Positions 17,828 through 27,583 of a stretch of 64,000 nucleotides of DNA are shown piece after piece. This DNA comes from JAUMBM01 sp964441755 (GTDB lineage Bacteria; Bacteroidota; Bacteroidia; Chitinophagales; Saprospiraceae), in contig CAYTVG010000003.1 of assembly GCA_964441755.1 (NCBI GenBank), forward strand, positions 124,001 to 188,000. Direction: 5' to 3'. The notes under the pieces were generated by a model, which was not told the origin of the DNA, made no database searches, and was given only the letters and a program-made list of their open reading frames with translations. The first letter of the stretch is position 1. Every line of letters starts with the position of its first letter. The position numbers and the translations under genes were made by a program.

Positions 17828-20800
17828 ATGATGATGAGACATTGGACGGCTGTTCTATTTATTTTGTGGTCTGTCGCTGTTTTTGCGCAACCTGTCAACG
17901 ACGATTGTGGCGGCATTATCGATCTTGGTATTGCTCCTGCCTGCCCAACTACCGTCTTCAACAACATCAATGCAACAACTACCGACATAGGGTTTGGCAA
18001 TAACCCTACCTGTTTCAATGGGGGTGGTACGCAACGGGATGTTTGGTTCTCATTTGTTGCCAGTGATACCATTTTTGACTATACCATCACCGTCACGGGA
18101 CTTGCAGATGGTGGCAGCCCCGCTATCATCAACCCTCAACTAGCCATCTACCGGGGCTCTTGCGAAACAGACGGACTGGCTGAGTTACTATGTATTTCGG
18201 CAGATCCCGGTGAGAATATACTCATCCTCGATGCCATGGGCCTGACGCCTGGTGTTACTTATTTTCTTCGTATCAACGATTATTCTGCCACGGGCAGCCC
18301 CAATGCGGGAAGTTTTCAGTTGTGCGTAGAAGAAATGGATCCAATTAGTCTGATTGACCAGGGGGGATCTACTGCCTGCTCCGGACAGTTGTTCGACTCG
18401 GGCGGTCCTGATGGTGACTACAGCGCTGGTGAAAATAACATTTTCACTATCTGCCCGGCTCAGCCGACAGCCTGTATCACCTTTACCATGCAGTACTATA
18501 ACATCGAAGACGGATTTGGCCCAAATGCTGACCAGCTCGTTTTTTACGATGCAGCCACACCCGATCCGGCGGCCATAATCACTTCTGTCGGAGGTGCCGG
18601 CGTGACAGCAGGTGGAGCAGTCTGCTTTGAGGTGCAGGCTTCCAGTGGTTGTCTTACACTGCAGTTTATATCTGATGGCAGCGTGCAGTTTGAAGGGTTT
18701 GCAGGCAGCTGGCTTTGCTCCACACAAGCCTGTGATGCATACCAACCCTTAAGCGTGAGTGATGATGTAACCAATGAAGATATTGTCGATGCACTCTCAA
18801 CACCACAGACACAGGTAAGCATTACCAGCATAAACTGCTCCGACGGTTCTTATGGTGTCTTTGAGGCTGGTGACAACACCGATTTGGGGCTTGAAAGAGG
18901 TCTTTTGCTCACAACAGGAGACCTGAACTGGGCACCGGGCCCCAACAGCAGCTCCGGTTTTGGAAATACTTTTGCAGACCGTAATTTTCCGGGAGATCCT
19001 GATCTGGATCAGTTGTCCTTGCTTTTTGGAGAAGGAACCGAGTCACAGGATGCATGTATTATTGAACTCGATGTGCTTGCCTCCACCAACGAGCTTACCT
19101 TTGAGTATATCTTTGGCTCCGACGAATATCCCGAATTTGTAGGTAATGAGTTCAACGATATTTTTGCTTTTTTAGTATCTGGTCCCGGTATTACCGGCCT
19201 GCCTGAGCTCAACAACCAGCTCAACATTGCCACACTGCCCACAGCCGCCAATACGGTAGTTCAGATTAACAGCGTAAACAATTTTGACAACTGGGAGTAT
19301 TATCGCAACAATGAACTGGGGCAGAGTATGGAATACGACGGCTTCACTTCTGATTATCTCGGGGTGAAGAAAAGCCTCACTGCCCGCGCGGCTGTAATAC
19401 CCTGCAATACTTATCACCTCAAACTGGCTATTGCTGACCGTGGTGACGGGCTTTTTGATTCAGGAGTATTTATCTCCGAACTCAGAGGCGGGACTCCCAA
19501 CATATCCGTGCGCTTCAATTCCGGCATTGATTATCTGCTTGAAGGCTGTACTGAGCTCAGTGACGAAGTGGTTATCAGACTCAATAATCCCGTAGAAGAT
19601 ACGCTCACCTACAGAGTGGTCATCGGGGGCAGTGCAACCCTTGGCATTGACTATATTCTCGATATACCCGAAGAAGTTACCTTCTTGCCGGGGCAGACAG
19701 AATACAGTTTCCCTATTGCTGTACTCACAGATCTGGATGTTGAAGATACTGAGACAATTCTCATTTCACTCACCAATGATTTCGGTTGTGGAGAGGTTAC
19801 CTATGCTACTGTAGAAGTTGAGATTCGCGATCAGCTTCGCATCAATATCAATGCAGGCGATGAAGTTGCCTATTTTTGCTCAGGTGGCAATCTTCCGCTC
19901 ACTGTTGAAGGTGCTGCCCAGTACTTTTGGACGCCTATCACCATTTTTGACAATCCGTTGAGCAACGCGCCCGTCGCCAGCCCGATTGAGAGTATTTGGG
20001 TTAGGGTTGAAGGCCAGGTTGGTAGTTCCTGTGTAGCTGTTGACTCCATTTTTTTACAACTGATTGATCCGCAAATAAGTCTGCAAGCACTGGATCCCGT
20101 AGCTATTTGCCGGGGCGACAGTGTGCGCCTGCAAGTCACCGACAACGTCAACGGGGCAGGCCTTCTTTGGACACCCAGCATTGGCATCAATGACCCTTCG
20201 AGCCTGTCGCCAGTGGCGGCGCCACTGGTTGATCAGCAATACTTTGTTTCCGTCAATGTTACGGGCTGTATTGCCACAGATAGTATTCTGATTGATGTAG
20301 ACTTCCTCAACCTTCCTCAACTTGCGGCTGACACAACCTTATGTCAGAACTATCCTGTCACGCTTTCTGTGTTGCAAAATATCAATACCACAGATACAGA
20401 GTATAGCTGGAGTCCCTCCACCGGACTTAGCAGCGATCAGGTTCCTGTTCCCACAGCACTTCCTGATGTGACAACTACTTACCAATTGATCGCCTCTTCG
20501 GTCAACGGAGCCTGTGCAGATACCGCTGCTGTAACCATTACCGTTCTGGCAGCAGATGTAGACATCAGCCCCCAGGACACTGCCTTCATTTGTCTGGGGG
20601 AAATTGCATCTCTGACCGCAACCACCAATACTGGCAGTGCGCAGGGTCTCGTATGGTCGCCGGCAACCGGACTCAGTGATACAGCTTCTTTACAGGTGAC
20701 AGCTTCCCTGACTGCAAGTCAGTGGTATCGGACAACTTTTGTCAATGGTGTCTGTACTGTTTTTGACTCGGTATTTGTGCGGGTTGATTCACTACCTGCC

Positions 20801-22303
20801 GACCTCGGATTTACCCTTTCTCCAGAAAAAGATGTATACTGCTTTGGAGAAAGAGTGATTTTTTCTTCTCCTATCTATGATCCGGCCAACTTCCCGGAGA
20901 TGTTCCATTACTGGTCATCTTCCCTGGGAGCGCTAACCCCTGATTCACTCTATAATCTGGTTGTGGATCTGGTCGACACCATCAATTATCAGCGAATAAC
21001 TATCAATAATGCCTGCAGAGATACAGTCAACAGAGTAGTTAATGTAATCCAGCCAATATTACCATCCATTGTACCCGCTGACACGACCATTTGTGCCGGG
21101 CAAAGTGTGCAGTTATTTGCCCTGCATTCACCAAATCAGCAAGTGACGTATGAGTGGACGGGCAGTAACCTGAGTTGTAGCAATTGTCCCAATCCGGTAG
21201 CTGCACCTGCCGCTTCTGCATCTTACCAGTTACAAACCGAAATTGATGGTGAATGCCCCGAATCTGCACAGGCTACTATTACCGTGAATCTACTGCCATT
21301 TATTGACCTGGTTGATAATCCGGTTATCTGTCTGGGTGATGATATTAGTCTGTTGAGTAGTACTCCTGAAGCGGGAACAAGTTATTTGTGGTCTTCGCCC
21401 CAGATTCCTGCTTTTAGCTCAACTGACCCGCTGGTAAGTGTCATGCCGGTAATAACCACCAATTATGTACTAAACGCGACCAACGGCTGCGGTACGGTCA
21501 GCGAGAATACTACAGTAACAGTCATTGGCGACACGGAGCTTAGCATTACAGGTGATTTAGTTATTTGCCCCGATCAACCTACACAGCTCAGCCTGAATAC
21601 CAATCCGGCAGTTGATCCGGCTTTGCTGTCTACTGCTATATGGACCTGGCCCGGGGGCAGTTTCACAGGGGCCTCTCTCGAGTTGAGCCCCGACACCAAT
21701 ACAACGTATACAGTTACCCTCACTTTGGGAGCGTGTGGAAGCGTCAGCAGCAGCGCTGCTGTTCAGGTGCTGGATCAGCCGACTGTAAGCATCAGTGCTC
21801 AGCGAGATACTGTATTTTCGAGAGCTCCGATAGTCCTGATTGCAGAAACCAATCCAACTACCGGGTTTACACTTAGTTGGACACCGGCGCCGGATAGCCA
21901 AACGGGAAATACATTCAATTTTACAGCACCTGAAAATCCGGATACGACCATACTCAACCAAACTTACAGGGTTGATCTTACTACCAGTGAGGGTTGTACG
22001 GCTTTCGCTACTTACACCGTTGCTGTAAAGAGACCAAGAGGAGATGTGCCTAATATTTTTAGCCCTAATGGCGACAGCCGCAATGATGTATTTAAGATAT
22101 TCAATGCAGAAGAAATCACGGATATTGATGTACGCGTCTATAACCGATGGGGTCAACTGGTATATGAATCAGATAACAACAACGGCTGGGACGGCAACTA
22201 CAAGGGTGATCCCGCTCCTGCGGATATTTACATCTACAGAGTACAGTTCACCATTGGAGGAGAAACTTTTGACCTCACAGGCGAATTGACGCTTGTAAGA
22301 TAA
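17828..22303 (+). CDS. Giant secreted CHU_C protein with CUB-like, choice-of-anchor L and Calx-beta-like domains
   Basis: The protein has 1491 residues from the first of three consecutive ATG codons; a TTG at 17804 is also in frame but falls in the promoter element. Order: signal peptide; a beta domain opening PVNDDCGG (about 25-170); a CUB-like domain with ACSGQLFDSGGPDGDYSAGE (about 175-300); choice-of-anchor L (about 310-560) with FEYIFGSDEYPEF; a Calx-beta-like part (about 570-675, GIDYILDIPEEVTFLPGQ); many Ig/PKD-like repeats with ICxGxS motifs; and a C-terminal CHU_C/gliding-motility domain (about 1404-1491) with IFSPNGDSRNDVF and YNRWGQLVYES. The tail is the T9SS type B sorting signal. 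It is probably a surface adhesin or motility-related protein and is paralogous to the gene at 22975. Confidence 0.9.
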   Translation: MMMRHWTAVLFILWSVAVFAQPVNDDCGGIIDLGIAPACPTTVFNNINATTTDIGFGNNPTCFNGGGTQRDVWFSFVASDTIFDYTITVTGLADGGSPAIINPQLAIYRGSCETDGLAELLCISADPGENILILDAMGLTPGVTYFLRINDYSATGSPNAGSFQLCVEEMDPISLIDQGGSTACSGQLFDSGGPDGDYSAGENNIFTICPAQPTACITFTMQYYNIEDGFGPNADQLVFYDAATPDPAAIITSVGGAGVTAGGAVCFEVQASSGCLTLQFISDGSVQFEGFAGSWLCSTQACDAYQPLSVSDDVTNEDIVDALSTPQTQVSITSINCSDGSYGVFEAGDNTDLGLERGLLLTTGDLNWAPGPNSSSGFGNTFADRNFPGDPDLDQLSLLFGEGTESQDACIIELDVLASTNELTFEYIFGSDEYPEFVGNEFNDIFAFLVSGPGITGLPELNNQLNIATLPTAANTVVQINSVNNFDNWEYYRNNELGQSMEYDGFTSDYLGVKKSLTARAAVIPCNTYHLKLAIADRGDGLFDSGVFISELRGGTPNISVRFNSGIDYLLEGCTELSDEVVIRLNNPVEDTLTYRVVIGGSATLGIDYILDIPEEVTFLPGQTEYSFPIAVLTDLDVEDTETILISLTNDFGCGEVTYATVEVEIRDQLRININAGDEVAYFCSGGNLPLTVEGAAQYFWTPITIFDNPLSNAPVASPIESIWVRVEGQVGSSCVAVDSIFLQLIDPQISLQALDPVAICRGDSVRLQVTDNVNGAGLLWTPSIGINDPSSLSPVAAPLVDQQYFVSVNVTGCIATDSILIDVDFLNLPQLAADTTLCQNYPVTLSVLQNINTTDTEYSWSPSTGLSSDQVPVPTALPDVTTTYQLIASSVNGACADTAAVTITVLAADVDISPQDTAFICLGEIASLTATTNTGSAQGLVWSPATGLSDTASLQVTASLTASQWYRTTFVNGVCTVFDSVFVRVDSLPADLGFTLSPEKDVYCFGERVIFSSPIYDPANFPEMFHYWSSSLGALTPDSLYNLVVDLVDTINYQRITINNACRDTVNRVVNVIQPILPSIVPADTTICAGQSVQLFALHSPNQQVTYEWTGSNLSCSNCPNPVAAPAASASYQLQTEIDGECPESAQATITVNLLPFIDLVDNPVICLGDDISLLSSTPEAGTSYLWSSPQIPAFSSTDPLVSVMPVITTNYVLNATNGCGTVSENTTVTVIGDTELSITGDLVICPDQPTQLSLNTNPAVDPALLSTAIWTWPGGSFTGASLELSPDTNTTYTVTLTLGACGSVSSSAAVQVLDQPTVSISAQRDTVFSRAPIVLIAETNPTTGFTLSWTPAPDSQTGNTFNFTAPENPDTTILNQTYRVDLTTSEGCTAFATYTVAVKRPRGDVPNIFSPNGDSRNDVFKIFNAEEITDIDVRVYNRWGQLVYESDNNNGWDGNYKGDPAPADIYIYRVQFTIGGETFDLTGELTLVR

Positions 22304-22305
22304 AA

Positions 22306-22339
22306 TAGCTGGCTGATGGTTGAAGCCATCAGCCAGCTA
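22306..22339. terminator. Hairpin after the first CHU_C gene
   Basis: A perfect 14-bp stem (22306-22319 with 22326-22339) with a 6-nt loop starts just after the stop at 22303. A second longer hairpin follows at 22345. Confidence 0.8.
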
Positions 22340-22344
22340 CTCAC

Positions 22345-22388
22345 AAGATGCGCTTTGTTGGTTTTACCATACCAACAAAGCGCATCTT
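22345..22388. terminator. Bidirectional hairpin between CHU_C gene and folK
   Basis: A perfect 17-bp stem (22345-22361 with 22372-22388) closes a 10-nt loop. It lies just before the folK stop at 22402 and follows the hairpin at 22306, so the convergent pair is closed by two tandem hairpins. Confidence 0.8.
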
Positions 22389-22401
22389 TATATTTGTCAT
22401 A

Positions 22402-22872
22402 TTACAAGAGATTTTCCATCATTTCTTGTACGGTGCGTTTAAAAACGGGATGTTGCCAACCGGGTGCAATTTCGGCCATCGGTTGCAACACAAATAAACG
22501 CTGTTGCAACCATGGGTGAGGTACTGTGAGCTGCGGCAGGTCGATGACCAGTTGATCAATAGCTATGATATCGATATCGATTGTCCTCGGGCCCCATTTT
22601 TCCTTTCTCTCCCTCCCCAATGCTGTTTCAATAGCCAATGCGGCATCCAACAAGTCTTCCGGACTGAGAAAAGAGATGATTTTTAATACCTGATTAAGGA
22701 AGGCTGGCTGTTCTGTATTACCCCACGCAGCTGTCTCAACAACCCCGGATGACAGCAGTATAGGTCCCATGCGCTGGGCAATCAATGCACGGGCCAACGT
22801 AAGTTTCTCCGATCTTTGTCCGAGATTACTGCCCAGTTGTATAAAAACAATGTGTGACTGCATAAAACTCAT
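22402..22872 (-). CDS. folK: 2-amino-4-hydroxy-6-hydroxymethyldihydropteridine pyrophosphokinase
   Basis: The protein has about 156 residues; the start is taken at the ATG at 22872, though 22863 is also possible and the frame extends to 22905. It shows IQLGSNLGQR at the N-terminus, NQVLKI, ALAIETALGRER, the conserved KWGPRTIDIDII that binds ATP-Mg and pterin, and LTVPHPWLQQR. The enzyme transfers pyrophosphate from ATP to the pterin alcohol in folate synthesis. It is an isolated metabolic gene sandwiched between the two giant CHU_C paralogues, convergent with one and divergent from the other. Confidence 0.93.
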   Translation of the reverse strand: MSFMQSHIVFIQLGSNLGQRSEKLTLARALIAQRMGPILLSSGVVETAAWGNTEQPAFLNQVLKIISFLSPEDLLDAALAIETALGRERKEKWGPRTIDIDIIAIDQLVIDLPQLTVPHPWLQQRLFVLQPMAEIAPGWQHPVFKRTVQEMMENLL

Positions 22873-22932
22873 TTTTGCAAGTTCCTTGCCAAGGCTTTTT
22901 TGCATTTATCTTGTCAAATCGAAGGGAATGCC

Positions 22933-22940
22933 TATATTTG
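22933..22940 (+). promoter_or_regulatory. Promoter of the second CHU_C gene
   Basis: TATATTTG at 22933-22940 is preceded by TTG at 22911-22913, 19 nt upstream, a good Bacteroidota promoter. The gene starts at 22975. Confidence 0.65.
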
Positions 22941-22974
22941 AGACAATATTACCATCTGTCATTGCTTTATTCCT

Positions 22975-25900
22975 ATGAAGTCGACATTTTTCCTTATTTT
23001 TTTCTCTCTCCTCTCCTGGACCCTTTGGTCACAGCCGGTCAATGATAACTGTTCCGGCCTGATCGATTTGGGCATTTTGCCTTCGTGCAACACCTCCGAC
23101 ATTTATACAAATGTAGGCGCCAGTGCGAGTGATATTGGTTTTGGCAATAATCCCTCATGCTTCAACGGTGGGGCAGCCAATCGGGATGTCTGGTTTGCCT
23201 TTACAGTAGGCAACGATTTCACAGATGTCACCATTACTGTTCTGGGAAATACCAATGGACCTAACGGGCAACCAATTGGCAACCCCCAGATTGCGCTCTA
23301 CCGCGGCGATTGTGTCGTTGACGGTCTGGCCGAGCTGGCATGCATAAGTGCACCCAACGGGTCTGCACAAGTAGCATTGGACATTCTCGGTCTGACACCC
23401 GGCATTACGTATTACTTGCGAATCAACGATTACTCTGCTACAGCAGCACCCAATTCGGGAGATTTCACCCTTTGTGTTGATGAGTACGTTCCGGCCATCA
23501 ACATAGGCAGTTCTCCGGGCACTTCTGCCTGCTTTGGCACGCTCTATGATTCCGGCGGACCTGATGCCGACTATGGAGGAGGGGAGAACAATACATTCGT
23601 AATTTGTCCATCTGATTTCCATGAGTGTATCATCATCGACCTGTTGAGTTTTGCTACTGAAAACGGCTTTGACAGAATCAATTTTTTTGCGGGCAACTCG
23701 ACCTCTGCACCATTAATTGCCTCTGCTACCGGAGTAGATAACGGTAATGATTTTCAAGTTTTTGCCTCCAGCCAGTGTGTTACTGTACAGTTTGTTTCTG
23801 ATGGCTCGGTCAATGCCGAAGGCTTCGAACTCACCTGGAGTTGTTCTCCGCTTGCATGCGAGGGATCCTCAGAGACAAATCCGTTTGTCATTGATGTTAT
23901 CCCTTTTAGTTGGAACGGCAACACCACCTGTGGAGCAGGTTCTACTTTTGCGACTTCACCCTGTGGCAATGATGCTTTTTTGAATGGTCCTGAGTTTGTT
24001 TACACATATAATTCTCCCGGTAATATTTGTGCTTCCATCAATATCAGCGGTGCTGCTCCGGGTACTGGTGTAATTGTGCTTGATGGTCCGCCCTCTGATC
24101 CCAATACTACCTGTATTGCTACTTCGCCCAATGGCGTAATCAACAATGCCAATTTTCAACAGCCCGGTACTTACTATATTGTAGTAGCAAATGCACAGGG
24201 TTGCACCAACTTCAATATCAATATCCAAACAGCAGAATGTGTTTTTTCGGCAGGTCTGGCCGATGTACTCTGTAATCCGCTGAATGGATGTATTGAAGAG
24301 GGGGGAGTTCCCAGCATTTTTAACTTTGAAGATGGTTTTCAGGACATGCCAATCACCACCGGCGTCAATAATGGCTGCTGGTTTGGGGTGGGTATTGACC
24401 CGTCCTTCTATTGGTTTACCATAGAGGCACAGGCTGACGGACCATTCGGTTTTATTGTTTCCAGTGCCGACGTACCTTCAGATATTGACTTCAATGTATG
24501 GGGTCCGTTTACATCGGAGCAAGTGTGCGAATCACCGCAACAAGTAATACAATTCATTACCAACAATCAGCCAATCAGAAGTAGCTACGCTGGTGGTACG
24601 GAGCCTACAGGCCTTGCAGATGTGCATCCTGCCTTTGGATATGCTGTCACTGATACCTATGATTGCAACGGCGCGGGTCCTCAGAACAACGATGATATTG
24701 TAACGACTATTCAATGCCAGCAGGGCGAGGTTTATGTAGTCCTGGTCAATGACTGGGGTAATCAGATTGTCAACGGAGGCATTCTTGTTGACTGGGGCCC
24801 TTCCAGTCCTGCTGTACTGGCCCCTATCGGTATTGAAGTGGTTGCAGGTGATACTGCTGTCTGTAGCGGAGAAAGTGTACAGCTGGAAATCTCCAGCAGC
24901 GTAGAGAATATCAGCTGGGTTGATCCTACTGGTACGCTGTCTTGCAGCAACTGCCTTAACCCGGTGGCGTCTCCTACTGAAACCACCGTATACAAGGCAG
25001 TTGTTGATGCTGTTTGCTACCTTGATACACTCGAAATTCGCGTAGAGGTATTCAGCCTTGAACTAGGTCCCGACCTGACTGTCTGTAGAGGTGAAGAGTT
25101 TGTGATCGTGGGCGGTGACGAATACAGCACAGCTACCTACCTGTGGCAACCTCCGGCAGGTCTGACCTTCAGTTGTCTGGATTGTCCCAGTCCCACAGTT
25201 ACCGCCAGCCAGCCCGGCACATACGCTATCCCGGCTGTGTTGACTGCTGCTTTCTGTCAATTTCAGGATACTATTGTAGTGACTGTACTTCAGCAGGAAG
25301 CACCCGAAGTGCCTTTGGTACCCAACACACAGATTTGTGAAGGAGATGACATTGCCCTTGGAGGCGCGGCTGTATCCGGTGTCACTTACAATTGGATTTC
25401 ATCGCCCTCAGGCTTCAGCTCTACGGATGCCAATCCGGTTGTTTCTCCTTCCTCAACAACAACTTACTACCTTACGACCAGTAACGGACTTTGCCCTTTG
25501 CCTTCTGTCGATAGCGTACTGATTACTGTCGTTCCGCTTCCTATAGTAGACATTAACCTGAGTACTACCATCTGTCAGGGAGATAGTATACAGCTTTCGG
25601 GCCTTAGCCCCGAGGCGGATGTCAACTACCTGTGGAGTGGAGGCAATGGCCTTACGGACGACAGCAATCCCAATACCTTTGCCGCTCCGACGGTTACGTC
25701 TACTTTTACGCTGCAAGCTGATCGGCTTGGCTGTATCGTATCAGAAAGTATAGAAATTACGGTTACTGAAATATCCGTAGATCTGACGAATGCAGATACT
25801 ACCACCATCTGCCAGGGGCAGACGGTGCAGATTCAGACCAGTGTAAGTCCAGTTGACCAACCAGTCATCTGGAGTGTGCCGGGACTCAGTGGTACAAGCT

Positions 25901-27513
25901 TTCCTGTCACACCGGCGGCTACCACTCAATACATTGCATCGGTTTCTGTAGGCAGTTGCTTCCGTGCCGACACTATTGTCGTTCAGGTTGACTCGATTCC
26001 TGCAGATCTTGGGTTTACACTCGAACCCCAGAAAGACGTATACTGTCAGGGAGATCAGGTTATTATTACTTCGCCTATCTATGATCCGGCGCTTTACCCG
26101 GATATCGAGCACAGCTGGATTCAGGGGCTCGGGCAGCTCACACCAGATTCTCTCTATAATATGGTTTTTGCTGCAGAGGACACTTCTGAATTCATCCGTA
26201 TTACTCGTCACAGAGGCTGTATCGATACTGCCCGAATTTTGATTCGGGTGATAGAACCTATACTTCCGCGCATTGAACCGGCAGATACGGTCATTTGCTT
26301 TGGGGAAAGTGTCTCTCTGCGCGTAGTGCATAACCCGTCCAATTCTGTTACCTATGAATGGCAGGATCCCACAGCTGGTCTTAGCTGTATCAATTGCCCG
26401 AATCCAACGGCCAACCCACCGGGAAGTATAGGCTACAGGGTGCAAACACAGATTGACGGTAACTGTCCGGAAGAAGCCTTCGTGAGCATTATTGTCAATC
26501 CACTACCGTTTATACAGCTTATACCGCCGCCCATCATCTGTTTGGGAGATGCGATACCACTTCTGGCAAGCAATCCTGAACCGGATGCCACTTATCTATG
26601 GACGAACTTACAGGACACCTCATTCCGGTCAACCAATCCGCTGCTGGCCGTTGCACCTACGGGTACAACTACTTATCGTCTGCAGGCCACCAACGGCTGC
26701 GGTACGGTAGAAAGCCAGGTACAGGTAGTTGTCATTGGCGATACGGAGCTCAACATTCTGGGTGACCTCACTGTTTGCCCTGGTGCCCCCTTAAATCTGC
26801 AGGTTGAAGCCATTCCTTCATTACCGGCTTCCACGCTTGCCAATACCGTCTGGACCTGGCAGGGGGGTACAGCAACGGGTGCTACACTGTCATTGGTTCC
26901 GGATACTACTGCTACCTATACAGCTACTGTATCGCTGGAGCAGTGTGGTACGGCCAGTACATCGGCTACGGTACAGGTACTGCCACCCGCTGAGGTGAGC
27001 ATCGCTGCTGCACGAGATACGCTATTTTCGGGAAGTGCTATAGAGCTAACGCTTACAACGACTCCTCCAACAGGCAATACCATTGTGTGGACTCCAGCGC
27101 CTGACAGTCAAACCGGGGATGTATTCACCTTCACGGCGCCCGAAAATCCTGATACAACCTTGCTTTCGCAAGCGTATCAGGTGCAGATAACGACTGCAGA
27201 AGGTTGTACCGCTACAGATGAGGTCATCATTTATGTAAAAAAACCAAGAGGAGACATACCCAATATCTTCTCACCCAATGGCGACAGCAGAAATGATGTA
27301 TTCCGCATATTCAATGCTGAGGAGATTTCCAATATCCGTATCATGGTTTACAACCGTTGGGGGCAGCTTGTCTATGAGTCGACGGACAATGCAGGCTGGG
27401 ATGGCAATTACAAAGGAGATCCCGCTCCTGCTGATGTATATATTTATCGTGTACAGTTTACCATAGGAGGTGAGACATTTGATGAAACAGGTGAGGTGAC
27501 CTTGGTACGATAG
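22975..27513 (+). CDS. Giant secreted CHU_C protein, paralogue of the one at 17828
   Basis: This 1512-residue protein has a signal peptide, then a PVNDNCSGLIDLG domain (about 25-165) and a CUB-like domain with ACFGTLYDSGGPDADYGGGE (about 180-300), both matching the first paralogue. The middle then differs: two beta domains (about 300-610, with FNFEDGFQDMPITTGVNNGC and YVVLVNDWGNQIVNGG) replace the anchor L and Calx-beta-like parts. Many Ig/PKD-like repeats follow, and the last 500 residues are closely similar to the first protein, ending in the CHU_C T9SS type B tail (about 1426-1512; IFSPNGDSRNDVFRIFNAEE). It is probably exported by T9SS to the cell surface. Duplication with replacement of the central module is inferred. 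Confidence 0.9.
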   Translation: MKSTFFLIFFSLLSWTLWSQPVNDNCSGLIDLGILPSCNTSDIYTNVGASASDIGFGNNPSCFNGGAANRDVWFAFTVGNDFTDVTITVLGNTNGPNGQPIGNPQIALYRGDCVVDGLAELACISAPNGSAQVALDILGLTPGITYYLRINDYSATAAPNSGDFTLCVDEYVPAINIGSSPGTSACFGTLYDSGGPDADYGGGENNTFVICPSDFHECIIIDLLSFATENGFDRINFFAGNSTSAPLIASATGVDNGNDFQVFASSQCVTVQFVSDGSVNAEGFELTWSCSPLACEGSSETNPFVIDVIPFSWNGNTTCGAGSTFATSPCGNDAFLNGPEFVYTYNSPGNICASINISGAAPGTGVIVLDGPPSDPNTTCIATSPNGVINNANFQQPGTYYIVVANAQGCTNFNINIQTAECVFSAGLADVLCNPLNGCIEEGGVPSIFNFEDGFQDMPITTGVNNGCWFGVGIDPSFYWFTIEAQADGPFGFIVSSADVPSDIDFNVWGPFTSEQVCESPQQVIQFITNNQPIRSSYAGGTEPTGLADVHPAFGYAVTDTYDCNGAGPQNNDDIVTTIQCQQGEVYVVLVNDWGNQIVNGGILVDWGPSSPAVLAPIGIEVVAGDTAVCSGESVQLEISSSVENISWVDPTGTLSCSNCLNPVASPTETTVYKAVVDAVCYLDTLEIRVEVFSLELGPDLTVCRGEEFVIVGGDEYSTATYLWQPPAGLTFSCLDCPSPTVTASQPGTYAIPAVLTAAFCQFQDTIVVTVLQQEAPEVPLVPNTQICEGDDIALGGAAVSGVTYNWISSPSGFSSTDANPVVSPSSTTTYYLTTSNGLCPLPSVDSVLITVVPLPIVDINLSTTICQGDSIQLSGLSPEADVNYLWSGGNGLTDDSNPNTFAAPTVTSTFTLQADRLGCIVSESIEITVTEISVDLTNADTTTICQGQTVQIQTSVSPVDQPVIWSVPGLSGTSFPVTPAATTQYIASVSVGSCFRADTIVVQVDSIPADLGFTLEPQKDVYCQGDQVIITSPIYDPALYPDIEHSWIQGLGQLTPDSLYNMVFAAEDTSEFIRITRHRGCIDTARILIRVIEPILPRIEPADTVICFGESVSLRVVHNPSNSVTYEWQDPTAGLSCINCPNPTANPPGSIGYRVQTQIDGNCPEEAFVSIIVNPLPFIQLIPPPIICLGDAIPLLASNPEPDATYLWTNLQDTSFRSTNPLLAVAPTGTTTYRLQATNGCGTVESQVQVVVIGDTELNILGDLTVCPGAPLNLQVEAIPSLPASTLANTVWTWQGGTATGATLSLVPDTTATYTATVSLEQCGTASTSATVQVLPPAEVSIAAARDTLFSGSAIELTLTTTPPTGNTIVWTPAPDSQTGDVFTFTAPENPDTTLLSQAYQVQITTAEGCTATDEVIIYVKKPRGDIPNIFSPNGDSRNDVFRIFNAEEISNIRIMVYNRWGQLVYESTDNAGWDGNYKGDPAPADVYIYRVQFTIGGETFDETGEVTLVR

Positions 27514-27528
27514 GGCACTCTCTGGCAC

Positions 27529-27566
27529 AAAAAAGGGGTGCAGCCGATTGGCTGCACCCCTTTTTT
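27529..27566. terminator. Bidirectional terminator between CHU_C gene and accC
   Basis: A perfect 17-bp stem (27529-27545 with 27550-27566) has a GATT loop and A/T flanks, giving a T run in both directions. It separates two convergent stops at 27513 and 27584. Confidence 0.9.
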
Positions 27567-27583
27567 GATTATTGATGATACGC

